Positions 16,974 to 26,779 are shown, counted from the stretch's first letter. The stretch is DNA of 64,000 bases from Segatella copri (GCF_019249655.2 NZ_CP137557.1:3877001-3941000), one strand, 5' to 3'. Numbers and translations are program-made. Notes: generated by a model from the sequence alone, not told the origin.

Positions 16974-17646
16974 TCAGGCAGCGCCTGGTCCTTTTTTCAT
17001 CTTGTCGTACATCTGAAGATACATATCCATTTGTCCTACATCCTGGTAAGTAATGCGATTACCTTCAAATCGACCAAGATATAAGAAGACGTTCATAATA
17101 TGAGATGTTAATATTGCGGTTCTAGGTTCTGAAACTCCAACCTTGCTCATATGCCTCCTTTGCATACCATTCACGAGCCTTTTTGTCTTCTACTCGTATA
17201 AGACGCTCGTAATGAGACCAAGGAAGAAGGCGTAACTCGGATTGGGCAGACTGTGTCTGACCTTTTTTGGGTAGCAAAGAAAATTCATCAGACAGTGTCT
17301 GCTGTTTTTGCTTTTTGAATTCCTCAGACAGTGTCTGAGGAATTGTTAACTCTTTGAATTTCAGGTAGAACTTCTTGAAATTCATGATGTTTGTCTCAGA
17401 GAATCCTTTTCCGAATTCCTTGGTCAAAGCAGCCGAAGCAACCTCTATCACATGCTTTCCGTATTCAGCACGTGATGCTCCGTTCTGTTCCTGTTCTACA
17501 ATACGTTGTCCTATTCTCCTGTTTCTTTCCACCAGAGAATAATTGACGGCAGCAAATGCTTTGCTGCGAGCCTTGCTGACGATGGAGCGCAAGTCGTTGA
17601 CGAGCATATTGTCTTCATCGTTATATTTCTTGTTGAGTTGCTTCAT
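16974..17646 (-). pseudogene. DUF1016 (YhcG-like) nuclease, decayed copy 1
   Basis: The first 174 codons (17646 to 17122) match the DUF1016 N-terminal domain: AAVNYSLVERNRRIGQRIVEQEQ, FGKGFSETNIMNFKKFY, LLPWSHYERLIRVED and AYEQGWSFRT. A TAG then interrupts where the family has Leu; reading on in frame gives RNINISYYERLL, the expected continuation. After that the frame is lost and only YQDVGQMDMYLQMYDKMKKG remains from the far end of the PD-(D/E)XK domain (frame ending at 16974). So there is a nonsense change plus a deletion that removed the catalytic core. A fold-back element sits 10 bp upstream of the start codon. Confidence 0.85.
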
Positions 17647-17655
17647 GATGCTTTT

Positions 17656-17953
17656 ATTAATGACTCAAGTTTCGCAAGTAACCTCCGGTCCCCGAAGGGG
17701 GCCAACTTTCAATAACCGCTGGTGGAATGACCGAAGGTCATGGAACCTGCGGACAACCAATAGTAGGGAGAAAGCGTCCCCAAAGGGGGCGAACCTCATC
17801 CAGTCTTGCTCCTGTTCGCCCCCTTCGGGGACGATAAGAGAGTTTCTGTCACTATCCGCAGGTTCCATTCCCTTCGGTCATTCCACCCGCGGTTATTCAC
17901 ATTCGCCCCCTTCGGGGACGGTAGAATGCTACTTGCGAAACTTCAATTAATGA
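17656..17953. mobile_element. Fold-back, MITE-like palindromic element with target duplication
   Basis: A 282-bp interrupted palindrome (17664-17945). The ends read AAGTTTCGCAAGTA (17667-17680) and its exact complement (17930-17943). Inside, GTCCCCGAAGGGGGC-type and GGAATGACCGAAGG-type blocks occur in mirrored order on both arms. The element is bounded by the 8-bp direct repeat ATTAATGA at 17656-17663 and 17946-17953. It contains no gene. It lies immediately upstream of the decayed DUF1016 gene. Confidence 0.75.
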
Positions 17954-18095
17954 AATATGTTGCAAAGATAGTACTTTCTTTCTAAAAATCCATCTTTCCC
18001 ATCACTTTTTTCGATAAAAGTTTGGCGGTTTCACAAAAAATGCTTAAAAATAAATCAAACGAACTGTAGCGCATAGAAACAATATATGCATAGTC

Positions 18096-18208
18096 GTACA
18101 ACACGAGATTTGTTGTCGTACGACTATAGGGTGTGAAGTTGTACAATTATAGGGTGTATGCTTGTACAACTATAGGGTATGATGTAGTACAATTTTAACG
18201 TGTTGCCA
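18096..18208. repeat. Tandem array with 23-bp period around GTAC
   Basis: Five degenerate units begin with GTAC at 18096, 18118, 18141, 18164 and 18187 (steps 22, 23, 23, 23). The middle three share GTACAACTATAGGGTGT-like sequence. No gene overlaps; there is no CRISPR-like spacer pattern. Confidence 0.8.
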
Positions 18209-18286
18209 CTAGGCTCAGCAGAGGTGCTGACTGCAGTCGGCAGACCTGCTGGCTAGGCTCAGCAGAGCTGCCGAGCCTAGTGCCAA
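18203..18286. repeat. 84-bp imperfect palindrome with CTAGGCTCAGCAG blocks
   Basis: TTGCCACTAGGCTCAGCAG at 18203-18221 pairs with the last 19 bases (17 of 19 match), and a further CTAGGCTCAGCAG copy starts at 18253. REP-like, non-coding. Confidence 0.7.
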
Positions 18287-18366
18287 TCTTCGAGAAGCCA
18301 TATTCTCTTACTAAAGAAACTGCTCCGCTAACCTGCGAATTTGTATCCTCTAACAAATAGTGAGAT

Positions 18367-18407
18367 AACGTGCGGAATCTATCTTTTTTAGATACATTCC
18401 GCACGTT
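18367..18407. repeat. 12-bp inverted repeat hairpin
   Basis: AACGTGCGGAAT (18367-18378) pairs exactly with 18396-18407; a T run lies in the loop. Isolated terminator-like or REP-like structure in non-coding DNA. From 18408 to 18672 I see nothing else clear. Confidence 0.6.
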
Positions 18408-18672
18408 TAAAGCATATTTTCTCTGTCGCAGAAATACTTGGGACTTTCTTCTGCCATTGCCTACATTTGCAACCGAAATCAAGCCCGAATGACCGCTGGT
18501 TTGAAGGTGTGATGTGAACCCTAGGCTCCAATACTTTTGTATATACAGCGTGTTATAAAGGTAAATGAAATGAATATCAGGGTTTTAGATATAGGTTTTT
18601 AGTATTAGAAAACTAGTTTTTCGAAACCATGCCTTCACATCACAGCCTTGCCTTCACACAAACAGGGATTTC

Positions 18673-18840
18673 ATCTTAGTCATTGAGATTTCTATCTTAG
18701 TCACTGAGATTTCTATCTTAGTCATTGAGATTTCTATCTTAGTCACTGGGAGATTTATCTTAGTCACTGAGATTTCTATCTTAGTCACTGGGAGATTTAT
18801 CTTAGTCACTGAGATTTCTATCTTAGTCATTGAGAGATTT
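18673..18840. repeat. Eight exact-period 21-bp tandem repeats
   Basis: Units start at 18673 and every 21 bp to 18820, alternating two variants: ATCTTAGTCATTGAGATTTC-type and ATCTTAGTCACTGGGAGATT-type. On the minus strand the array is open as a 68-codon frame (18860-18654) encoding heptads of the form [VM]TKI[EN][IL][SP]. No promoter or ribosome-binding evidence supports translation, so I list it as a repeat. A run of T (18838-18848) follows. Confidence 0.85.
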
Positions 18841-19071
18841 TTTTTTTTGCGTATCTTCACGAAAGTTCAGAGTGAGTCGAAAAAAAGCAGTATCTTTGCG
18901 CCGTCATTCAGAAGGAGATGCCGAATGTATATGGTTGGTTGGGGTGCAGAGTAGTTGCCTCTCTTGCTTAAAGAGTTAAAAATAATAGTTTTTTGCTTTT
19001 TCGCTTGCCCGTTTCCATTTCTTTTTGTATTTTTGCTTCTGATGCAATATTAATATTATAAACTTGATAAA

Positions 19072-20211
19072 ATGATACGACTTATGGACAATATAAAGGC
19101 GATATTGGCAGGCTTGTCCTTGACGATGGCTGTGGGGATGCCGGCAGTGGCGAGTGATGAACTTACAATGGTGGTAGGTACTTATACCGACCAGAGTACT
19201 TCGGATGGAATGTATGTTTATCGTTTCAACCAGCATACAGGGAAGTCGCAATTGGTGGGCGATGTGCAGGCAGGCAATCCTTCGTTCCTCATGATGAATC
19301 ATGATGCAAATCGGGTTTATGCCGTGAGTGAATATGATGATGGGCGACAAGGGCTCGGGGCTTTCGTACTCAATAAGAAAGAGGGTTCGATGACTCCGCT
19401 TGGGTATCAGAAGTGTGGAACGAAGGCTACTCGACAGGAAAACAATATGCCTGGTGCTGCACCATGCAATGTGATGCTGTATGGCGGATATGTAGTGACA
19501 TCCAATTATAATGGGGGTGATATTTCCGTATTCCCAATCAAGGAAGATGGAAGTGTGGCGCCAGAATCGCAATATTTCGATATGCATCGACAGGGGAGTG
19601 GCGTGGTTTCGCATATCCATTGCTGCCAGATGACTCCTGATCATCAATATATGCTTGCCAATGATTTGGGGAACGACTGTATCTGGCGCTTCCAGGTAAA
19701 TGATGGCAGGGAATTCTTATCCAATCCTGTTCTTGCCTATCAGGCACCTAAAGGAACGGGACCACGCCATCTTGTATTCAACTCAAAAGGCAATGTGGTT
19801 TATCTGATAGGCGAACTGGATGGCACGGTAACCGTATTGGGATATAACAAGGGTACATTGCAGGAGTTGCAGCGCATACAGGCTTCAAAGACCCGTACGC
19901 TTGGAAGTGCTGATATTCATCTGTCTCCTGACGGTCGCTTTCTCTATGCATCCCATCGGTTAACCGATGAGGGCATCTCGGTATTTGCCGTAGATAAGAA
20001 ATCGGGTCTGCTCACAAAGATAGGCTTCCAACCTACAGCTGCCCATCCTCGCAATTTCGCCATCACGCCTAACGGAGAGTTTATGCTTGTGGCGTGCCGT
20101 GACAGCCATGTGATTCAAGTTTTCAAAATCGACAGGAAAACAGGAATGATGGTTGATACGAAGCAGGATATAAAGGTTGGAAAACCTGTCTGCGTGCAGT
20201 TTGCCAATTAA
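19072..20211 (+). CDS. Lactonase-family beta-propeller protein (6-phosphogluconolactonase-like), secreted
   Basis: 379 residues with a Sec signal peptide (KAILAGLSLTMAVGMPAVAS); an in-frame ATG at 19084 is an alternative start. The rest is a seven-bladed propeller of the lactonase family: VVGTYTDQSTSDGMYVYRF near 36, AAPCNVMLYGGYVVTSNYNGG near 130, the GTGPRHLVFNSKGNVVYLIGEL block near 225, and SADIHLSPDGRFLYASHR near 280. Homologues of this fold hydrolyse 6-phosphogluconolactone (YbhE/Pgl), but an exported form probably acts on another lactone or sugar. A -7-like TATCTTTG is at 18891-18898. Confidence 0.82.
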   Translation: MIRLMDNIKAILAGLSLTMAVGMPAVASDELTMVVGTYTDQSTSDGMYVYRFNQHTGKSQLVGDVQAGNPSFLMMNHDANRVYAVSEYDDGRQGLGAFVLNKKEGSMTPLGYQKCGTKATRQENNMPGAAPCNVMLYGGYVVTSNYNGGDISVFPIKEDGSVAPESQYFDMHRQGSGVVSHIHCCQMTPDHQYMLANDLGNDCIWRFQVNDGREFLSNPVLAYQAPKGTGPRHLVFNSKGNVVYLIGELDGTVTVLGYNKGTLQELQRIQASKTRTLGSADIHLSPDGRFLYASHRLTDEGISVFAVDKKSGLLTKIGFQPTAAHPRNFAITPNGEFMLVACRDSHVIQVFKIDRKTGMMVDTKQDIKVGKPVCVQFAN

Positions 20212-20244
20212 TACGCTTTGGGGCTTATCAGGCACTTGCTCTGG

Positions 20245-21861
20245 TTAGCCTATCACATTGCATAGTTGGTTGATGGCTGCATCAAAAGTGGCGAGGTCTT
20301 TGGCTCGCTTTCTGATGGCAGTCTTGTAATTATAAATGGTTTGCGTAGAATAGAACAGGAGGGTGGCCAGTTCCTGACCATCTGTAATTCCTAGTCGCAT
20401 CAGTGCATAGATACGCAGTTCCTTGGTGAGACTGTTTGGGGCAGGGAGAACAATCTGCTTTTCAGGCAACAGCAGTTGGTTGAACTCTTCCACGAAATTC
20501 GGATATAAGTCAATGAATGCCTTGTCGAAGCGAATATAGAAGTTGGCTGCCTCTTCTTCTGCCAGCTTGTAGCTATTGATGGCAGTCAGAAGATCGGCAG
20601 TTTGCTTTGCCTTGATTTTGCGGCTTACCAGTTTGCGATAATCATCCAGTTTCTTGATATATACGGCACTGATATCCATGAATAAATGCATATAGGTCTC
20701 TCTTCGCTTATTGGTGTTGAGCAGCTTCTGGTTCAGTTCGTCCAAGAGTGTATTTTGGCTTTTTATCTCCCTACGGCTCTTGGCCAGACGCTTGTTCATC
20801 TTGAATGCAAAGAAAGCCATGGCAAGGAATCCTAGCGACAGGATACTCACGATGACGAGGGATGCTGTTACGATGCGGTTCTTGCGTACTTCTGCCTGAT
20901 GGTTCGTTTCTGTGATAAGGGGAAGTATGCGGGAAATCTCAACCATGCGGAGACGGTTGTTGTAGAATTGGGCATCCTCCATGGAGCAATAGATGTATTT
21001 GGAAGCCCTCTTTGCATAGGAGGCATCCTTATTATATAGATAGGTGGAAAGTTCCTGAAGGGCAAGATTCTCTTTCAGGGGGCATATCTGGTCTGAGATG
21101 GCTGCTTCTACAATATACTTCTCATACAAATCCTTTTGGTCGGTATCATAATAATAGCGGGCAATGCAATAAGCCGATGAGGCATGCACACGGCTGTTCA
21201 GGGGACTGGCTGAAAGCGCCTTCATGTAGAACTGAAGTGTTTTTTTGCTTGTACGCTGCTTTAGAAATTCAAACTCTCCTGAAAGATAGTAATAAAGAGC
21301 GGATTCCTTGTTGCCGATATGCTCAAGAGTCTTGCCTAAATAAAAACGTTTTTTGGCTTCTAATCCTTCTTGAAACTCCGACTTGTTGCAGAAAGTTCCC
21401 CAGTAGTTATATACCCAAGTCAAGGTATAATAATAGTATTGCAATAACTTAGGTGACATTTTCTCCACATCCATTGCGAGCATTAAGTCTTCTGCCTGGC
21501 TGTAGAAACCGCCTGTTGATAGCACTGCCGCGCGATTGATTTTATTCAGGTTGATGAAATAATCATCCTGAAGCTGTGCTGCCAGCTGGTAGCCCTTCTT
21601 GGCGTATGTCATGGCAGAGTCGTAACGGTAGGTATAATACTCCCTGTAGATTTGGTTATAGAGACTAAGCTGGCTGCGCTTGTCGGAAGTCATGTGTAGT
21701 TGCTTTTTGAGTCTTAGCAGTTTCGCTTCTTTTCTTTGGGTAAACTTGCTTCGCTGAGCGATGTAACTGTCTAAACGATGGAACAGCTGTTCCTCGTTTA
21801 CGGAAGAAGCACTTGCCAGCAATGGCATAAGCATCATTAAGAACCACAATACTACTTTCAT
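20245..21861 (-). CDS. TPR sensor protein with one membrane helix and LuxR-like HTH (DUF6377-like)
   Basis: 538 residues: signal peptide or first helix, then TPR-like helical repeats in the periplasm (about 60-310), a transmembrane helix near 330-350 (ASLVIVSILSLGFLAMAFFAF), a coiled coil (360-400) and a cytoplasmic C-terminus ending in an HTH-like block (YALMRLGITDGQELATLLFYSTQTIYNYKTAIRKRA split as 485-520). This is the Bacteroidota architecture I know as DUF6377, thought to be a one-component membrane regulator. It is divergent from the TonB receptor gene, which it may control (inference). A -7 box TATCTTTG lies on the minus strand at 21932-21939. Confidence 0.72.
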   Translation of the reverse strand: MKVVLWFLMMLMPLLASASSVNEEQLFHRLDSYIAQRSKFTQRKEAKLLRLKKQLHMTSDKRSQLSLYNQIYREYYTYRYDSAMTYAKKGYQLAAQLQDDYFINLNKINRAAVLSTGGFYSQAEDLMLAMDVEKMSPKLLQYYYYTLTWVYNYWGTFCNKSEFQEGLEAKKRFYLGKTLEHIGNKESALYYYLSGEFEFLKQRTSKKTLQFYMKALSASPLNSRVHASSAYCIARYYYDTDQKDLYEKYIVEAAISDQICPLKENLALQELSTYLYNKDASYAKRASKYIYCSMEDAQFYNNRLRMVEISRILPLITETNHQAEVRKNRIVTASLVIVSILSLGFLAMAFFAFKMNKRLAKSRREIKSQNTLLDELNQKLLNTNKRRETYMHLFMDISAVYIKKLDDYRKLVSRKIKAKQTADLLTAINSYKLAEEEAANFYIRFDKAFIDLYPNFVEEFNQLLLPEKQIVLPAPNSLTKELRIYALMRLGITDGQELATLLFYSTQTIYNYKTAIRKRAKDLATFDAAINQLCNVIG

Positions 21862-22163
21862 AACTATCCTTTTAATTGTTATTGTTACTATCAGATAGGC
21901 TATAAGAATGCCTTAGAGTTGTATTTTTCTGCAAAGATACTACTTTTATTCCTCTTTTTATCATCTACTCTATTAAAAAGTATTAATATCTTTGATGGAT
22001 TGATTATTAGTAGGTTATAGACTTTATAACCTGGTATTTATCTACTCGTAACCTACACATGATGCCAATGTCTGAAAAATCTCCTTAACTTTGCAACCGC
22101 AATCGAATCGCATTCGGTGGCAAGTGAAATCAAGTCAAACTAAGAATAAACAACTGTAAGATT

Positions 22164-24470
22164 ATGAACTTAAGAATCCGTACATTTTCTATGGCTTTGG
22201 TAGCGATGTCAGCTGCAAGCCAAGTGTATGCACTTCCTTCTGACGATTCTGAAAACAAGGAGAAAAAGGAAGAGCGTAATGTGATGCTCAACGCATCTGA
22301 TGCCAACAAGCCTCGTGAAATCCAGATAGGATTGCCAAGCGAGGATGTAACCGTATATGAGAACGGTCTTCCTGCCGTTTACTCTTCTTCCGTACACAAG
22401 CTGTCTGCCCATTGGCGAAGCGATGCCTCACTGAAAGGTACCGACTTGATGACTCCATCTGAGTCTGCCATTGCTACGGGTAATATTGCGTACGCAGTTT
22501 CTTCTTTCAGCGAGTTGGGACAGAAAGAGTTCAAGGGCAAGCTCAACTATAAGGCAAACCATTTTGGTATGCAGAATGTAGATCTCAACCTGTCTGGTGG
22601 AATCGGTGACAATTGGCTTTATACAGCCAGTATGTATCAGAATTTCGATCCAGGTAGTTTCAAGCTTCGCTTTACTGATTATGCCGACCGTACCCAACTT
22701 TATCATTTCGGCATCACTCGCATCTTGAATGATGGAAAGGGACGTGTCTCCTTATTATATAAGTATTCCAACAGCAAGAACCCTGGCAATTTTGCCAATG
22801 CAGCCCCATTTATCTATTCTGGCGACGGCAGTATCAAGAAGATTGATGGCTTTGACCCTGGTATGGACTCATACGTGCAACGTCAAGGTTCTTTCCAATA
22901 CTTGAATACAAAGTCAGGAAAGATGGAGACATGGAATATGAGCGATGGCAGTGAGAATCATGCCAACGAGATTGCCCTCATCAGTCAGTATCAGTTTGAT
23001 AATGGATGGTTGTGGAAATTCAACGCCAAGTATATGAATGCTCCACGTGCCAATTATGTGGATTACGGAGGAAGTACCATCTCTAAGGTGAGCGAGGCTG
23101 ATGGCTATCAGCTTTCTGATGGGTCTGACTACAGTGGCTACATAGAGGGACGTCGCACCTGGTTGCATGTTGGTAAGGTGAGCAATGCGCTTTTGACTAC
23201 CGAAATCTCCAAGCAGTTGAACAACCATAAGTTAATGATTGGTTTGAACGAGTGGTATTACCATCTCAATTACTATTCGTCTTCGTTCCAGTGGGCAGGC
23301 ACCGTAGAAGCTTATCCACGCTCCTTGAGCCAGATGTATGTCAATCCGCTTGATCCTACACAGACAGCCCGCCGTTCTGAGACTTTCGGTTATAATGAGT
23401 TGAGTCCTGAATACACCAAGGGATCAGAGAACAAGTTGGCACTCTACTTTACCGACGAATGGAAGGTAAGTCCTAAGTTCAAGGTGTTCTATGGTGGTAG
23501 ATTGGAGTACTACCGTATGTCTGCCGAGCAGATTTCTACTCCACGTTTCTCAGGATTCCACATGGGTAACTATAATACATACGCCACTGCTGCTGATGGT
23601 TCTGTTGTTGCTACCGAGCACAGCATCGAAGCAAAGAACGTAACCAAGGATAAATTGAATTATGCAGCCACCTTGCAGTTGACGTATAACCTGACCCGCC
23701 AGTTTGGTTTGACAGCCGATGCTACCATCGCCACCCGTTTCCCACGTATCAGCGAGTATGCAGGAACAGGTCCTACCGAGGAACAGTATAAGCGAGTAAC
23801 CATCCCACTGATTCGTGGTGGTATTTTCTACAAGAATGATTGGATTGACCTTTCTTCAATGGTGACCTATATTTCTAAGTCGAACAATATCGACCAGCAG
23901 AATCTTACCAAGCCAGGAACAACAGAGGGCAAGACCGTGTTGCTCATCTATAACATCCAGACTTTGGGTTGGACAACCTCGGCAGAAATCAATCCGTTCA
24001 AGAACTTCCACATGCATGCACTCTTCACCTATCAGAAGCCGGTGTATAAGAACTATAATGCAAGTGTAACGTTCAGTGACGGTCAGTCTATGGGAGTGAA
24101 TGCCAATAACATGATTGTCAAGGAGATTCCTCAGGTACTTATTGAGTTGGACCCTAAATACGACATCACCAAGAATCTGAATGCCTGGTTGAGCTTCCGT
24201 TACTTCGGTAAGACCTATGCCAACCTTCAGGAGGCACTCTATTTCAATGGTCACTGGGAGACTTTCGGCGGAATCAACTGGAATGTGAACAAGAATCTGA
24301 GCCTTGGCGTGAGTGTCATCAATATCTTCAACGAGAAGGGTGCCAAGGGTACCATTAGTGGCTCTGAGCTGATTACCAAGCAGGAAGCCGGAAAATATGA
24401 AGGCAAGTACATGAGTGGTAGCTATCTCCGTCCGTTCACGGTGGAATTCTCTGCAGGAATCAAGTTCTAA
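22164..24470 (+). CDS. TonB-dependent outer-membrane receptor
   Basis: 768 residues with a signal peptide (MALVAMSAASQVYA). It lacks the carboxypeptidase-like N-terminal extension of SusC proteins and has a short plug (IGLPSEDVTVYENGLPAVYSS near 55) followed by a 22-strand-type barrel ending in FTVEFSAGIKF, the C-terminal Phe motif of outer-membrane barrels. No SusD gene is adjacent. The alpha-galactosidase gene follows after 64 bp on the same strand, so it may import alpha-galactosides or products (inference). Its -7 box TAACTTTG is at 22086-22093; I could not find a good -33 element. Confidence 0.88.
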   Translation: MNLRIRTFSMALVAMSAASQVYALPSDDSENKEKKEERNVMLNASDANKPREIQIGLPSEDVTVYENGLPAVYSSSVHKLSAHWRSDASLKGTDLMTPSESAIATGNIAYAVSSFSELGQKEFKGKLNYKANHFGMQNVDLNLSGGIGDNWLYTASMYQNFDPGSFKLRFTDYADRTQLYHFGITRILNDGKGRVSLLYKYSNSKNPGNFANAAPFIYSGDGSIKKIDGFDPGMDSYVQRQGSFQYLNTKSGKMETWNMSDGSENHANEIALISQYQFDNGWLWKFNAKYMNAPRANYVDYGGSTISKVSEADGYQLSDGSDYSGYIEGRRTWLHVGKVSNALLTTEISKQLNNHKLMIGLNEWYYHLNYYSSSFQWAGTVEAYPRSLSQMYVNPLDPTQTARRSETFGYNELSPEYTKGSENKLALYFTDEWKVSPKFKVFYGGRLEYYRMSAEQISTPRFSGFHMGNYNTYATAADGSVVATEHSIEAKNVTKDKLNYAATLQLTYNLTRQFGLTADATIATRFPRISEYAGTGPTEEQYKRVTIPLIRGGIFYKNDWIDLSSMVTYISKSNNIDQQNLTKPGTTEGKTVLLIYNIQTLGWTTSAEINPFKNFHMHALFTYQKPVYKNYNASVTFSDGQSMGVNANNMIVKEIPQVLIELDPKYDITKNLNAWLSFRYFGKTYANLQEALYFNGHWETFGGINWNVNKNLSLGVSVINIFNEKGAKGTISGSELITKQEAGKYEGKYMSGSYLRPFTVEFSAGIKF

Positions 24471-24534
24471 GATAATAACGAAAGAATTATAGCGTTTAAT
24501 TATAACAAAGCAATCACATAAAAACCAAAGAACA

Positions 24535-26715
24535 ATGAAAAAGGTATTTATGATTATCGCAGCGATGTGCATGACATCTATCATGGCATCTGCTCAAAAG
24601 ACCATCAGAGTGTCAACCGATAAGACCGACCTCGTGATGCAAGTTTCTCCTAAGGGTCGCCTCTACCAGGTGTATCTGGGTGACAAGTTGAAGAATCCTT
24701 CAGATTACAATCATCTGAAGTGGGATGTATATGCGGCTTCTGATGGTTCCGTCTGCCAGCGAGGTCATGAGGTTTATGCAACCTCTGGTGATGAAGATTT
24801 CTTCGAACCGGCAGTGGCAGTGACCCATGCAGATGGTAATATGACCACCTATTTATATTATCAGTCTTCTGAAGAAAAGGCTATCAGTGGAGGTGTTGAG
24901 ACCATCATCACTCTTAAGGACAAGGTGTATCCGCTGACCGTGAAGCTCCACTATGCAGCTTACCCTAAGGAGAACGTCATCAAGGCATGGAGCGAAATCT
25001 CTCATAAGGAGAAAGCTCCGGTTACACTTTGGAGATATAGCTCTACAATGCTTTATTTCAAGGCAAACAAGTATTTCGTTACCAATTATCATAGCGACTG
25101 GGCTAAGGAAGGCCAGCCTGAGACTTGCCAGTTGACTGCTGGTAAAAAGATTGTTGATACCAAGTTGGGTACCCGTGCAGCCATGCAGGAGGAGCCCTTC
25201 TTTGAACTGGGATTCGATGAGCCTGCCAAGGAGAATGAGGGCAAGGTGATGCTTGGAACCATCGGATGGCCTGGCAACTTCCGCTTTACCTTCGAGGTAG
25301 ATAACGTGGGAGCCCTTCGTGTTATCCCTGCCATCAATCCATACGCCTCTAACTATAAGCTGAAGGCTGGTGAGACGTTCACTACCCCTGAGTTTATCTT
25401 TGCCATGAGTGATAATGGTATTGGTGAGGCTTCCCGTAATTTGCACAATTGGGCTCGCCAGTATCAGGTAAACATGGGTATGGAAGATCGCCTTACGCTC
25501 TTGAACAACTGGGAGAATACCGGCTTCGACTTCAACCAGCAGAGTCTTGCTGAGTTGATGAAGGATGCCAAGGACCTGGGTGTAGATATGTTCTTGCTTG
25601 ATGATGGTTGGTTTGCCAACAAGTATCCTCGCAAGGACGACCATGCAGGTCTCGGCGACTGGGAGGCTACCAAGAGCAAGCTGCCTGATGGAATACCTGG
25701 ATTGGTAAGAGATGCCAAAAAGGCTGGTGTGAAGTTTGGTATTTGGATTGAGCCTGAGATGGTGAATCCTAAGAGTGAACTCTTTGAGAAGCATCCTGAC
25801 TGGGTCATCATGCAGCCAAAGCGTGATACCTATTATTACCGCAATCAGCTGGTACTTGATATCAGTAATCCTAAGGTGCAGGACTATGTATTCGGCATCG
25901 TGGATCGCATCATGACGGAGAATCCGGATGTGGCTTACTTCAAGTGGGACTGCAACAGTGTGATTACCAATATCTATTCTCCATATCATAAGGAGAATCA
26001 GGGTAATTTCTATATCGATCATGTGCGTGGTATCTACAAGGTGCTTACCCGTATTCATAAGAAGTATCCTAAGTTGCCGATGATGCTCTGCTCTGGTGGT
26101 GGCGGCAGAATGGATTACGAGATGCTGAAGTATTTCACTGAGTTCTGGTGTTCAGACGATACGGATCCATACGAGCGCCTCTACATCCAGTGGAGCTTGT
26201 CTAAGTTCTTCCCAGCCAAGACCATGGGTTCGCATGTAACTAACTGGAACAAGAATACCAGTGTGAAGTTCCGCACCGATGTTTGCAGTTCATGTAAGTT
26301 GGGCTTTGATATCGACCTCAAGTCGCTTTCTGGTGATGAATACAAGTTTGTGCAGAATGCAGTCAAGAACTACGATAGCATGAAGCCGATGATTCTCGAT
26401 GGCGACCAGTATCGTCTGGTTTCTCCATACGAAGGCAACCACTGTGCCATTAACTATGTAAGTAAGGACAGGCAGCGTGCCGTTCTCTTTGCTTACGACT
26501 TGCATCCACGCTACAAGGAGCCTGTGATGAATGTGAAGATGCAGGGATTGGATGCCGATAAGGTTTATACCGTAAAGGAGCTTAATCTGATGCCTGGCAA
26601 GGAATCTGATTTGGAGTGCAATGGCAAGCAGTATAGCGGTGACTATCTGATGAAGGTCGGTTTGAATGTATTCAGCCAGACAGATGGAACCAGCCATGTA
26701 TTGGTATTAGAATAA
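24535..26715 (+). CDS. Alpha-galactosidase, GH36
   Basis: 726 residues with a signal peptide (MIIAAMCMTSIMASAQ), so exported to the periplasm or surface. Domains: N-terminal beta-sandwich to about 300, TIM barrel about 310-640, C-terminal beta domain. Catalytic blocks: FLLDDGWF near 357, FKWDCN with nucleophile Asp472, CSGGGGRMD near 522 and WCSDDTDPYERL (Asp541/542 region) carrying the acid/base Asp. It releases terminal alpha-galactose from raffinose-type sugars or glycans. Operon partner of the TonB receptor. Confidence 0.93.
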   Translation: MKKVFMIIAAMCMTSIMASAQKTIRVSTDKTDLVMQVSPKGRLYQVYLGDKLKNPSDYNHLKWDVYAASDGSVCQRGHEVYATSGDEDFFEPAVAVTHADGNMTTYLYYQSSEEKAISGGVETIITLKDKVYPLTVKLHYAAYPKENVIKAWSEISHKEKAPVTLWRYSSTMLYFKANKYFVTNYHSDWAKEGQPETCQLTAGKKIVDTKLGTRAAMQEEPFFELGFDEPAKENEGKVMLGTIGWPGNFRFTFEVDNVGALRVIPAINPYASNYKLKAGETFTTPEFIFAMSDNGIGEASRNLHNWARQYQVNMGMEDRLTLLNNWENTGFDFNQQSLAELMKDAKDLGVDMFLLDDGWFANKYPRKDDHAGLGDWEATKSKLPDGIPGLVRDAKKAGVKFGIWIEPEMVNPKSELFEKHPDWVIMQPKRDTYYYRNQLVLDISNPKVQDYVFGIVDRIMTENPDVAYFKWDCNSVITNIYSPYHKENQGNFYIDHVRGIYKVLTRIHKKYPKLPMMLCSGGGGRMDYEMLKYFTEFWCSDDTDPYERLYIQWSLSKFFPAKTMGSHVTNWNKNTSVKFRTDVCSSCKLGFDIDLKSLSGDEYKFVQNAVKNYDSMKPMILDGDQYRLVSPYEGNHCAINYVSKDRQRAVLFAYDLHPRYKEPVMNVKMQGLDADKVYTVKELNLMPGKESDLECNGKQYSGDYLMKVGLNVFSQTDGTSHVLVLE

Positions 26716-26740
26716 CGTATCAACTATTCATAATAAAAAC

Positions 26741-26779
26741 AAAAAGCAGCAAAGTCTATAATAGGCTTGCTGCTTTTTT
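26741..26779. terminator. Bidirectional terminator between alpha-galactosidase and proB
   Basis: AAAAAGCAGCAA (26741-26752) pairs with TTGCTGCTTTTT (26767-26778); both strands have a T run. The stem is similar in sequence to the rpmH terminator. Confidence 0.85.

Noticed and set aside
18195..18482. 95-codon frame on the minus strand
   Set aside because: It overlaps the 84-bp palindrome and the 12-bp hairpin, has no promoter-like box in front and no family pattern; it looks like repeat DNA that happens to be open.
18096..18840. CRISPR array
   Set aside because: The repeats are 21-23 bp without unique spacers between them, the units are degenerate and no cas gene is present.
24853..26058. 401-codon frame opposite the alpha-galactosidase gene
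   Set aside because: Antisense shadow of a well-supported GH36 gene; no family pattern.
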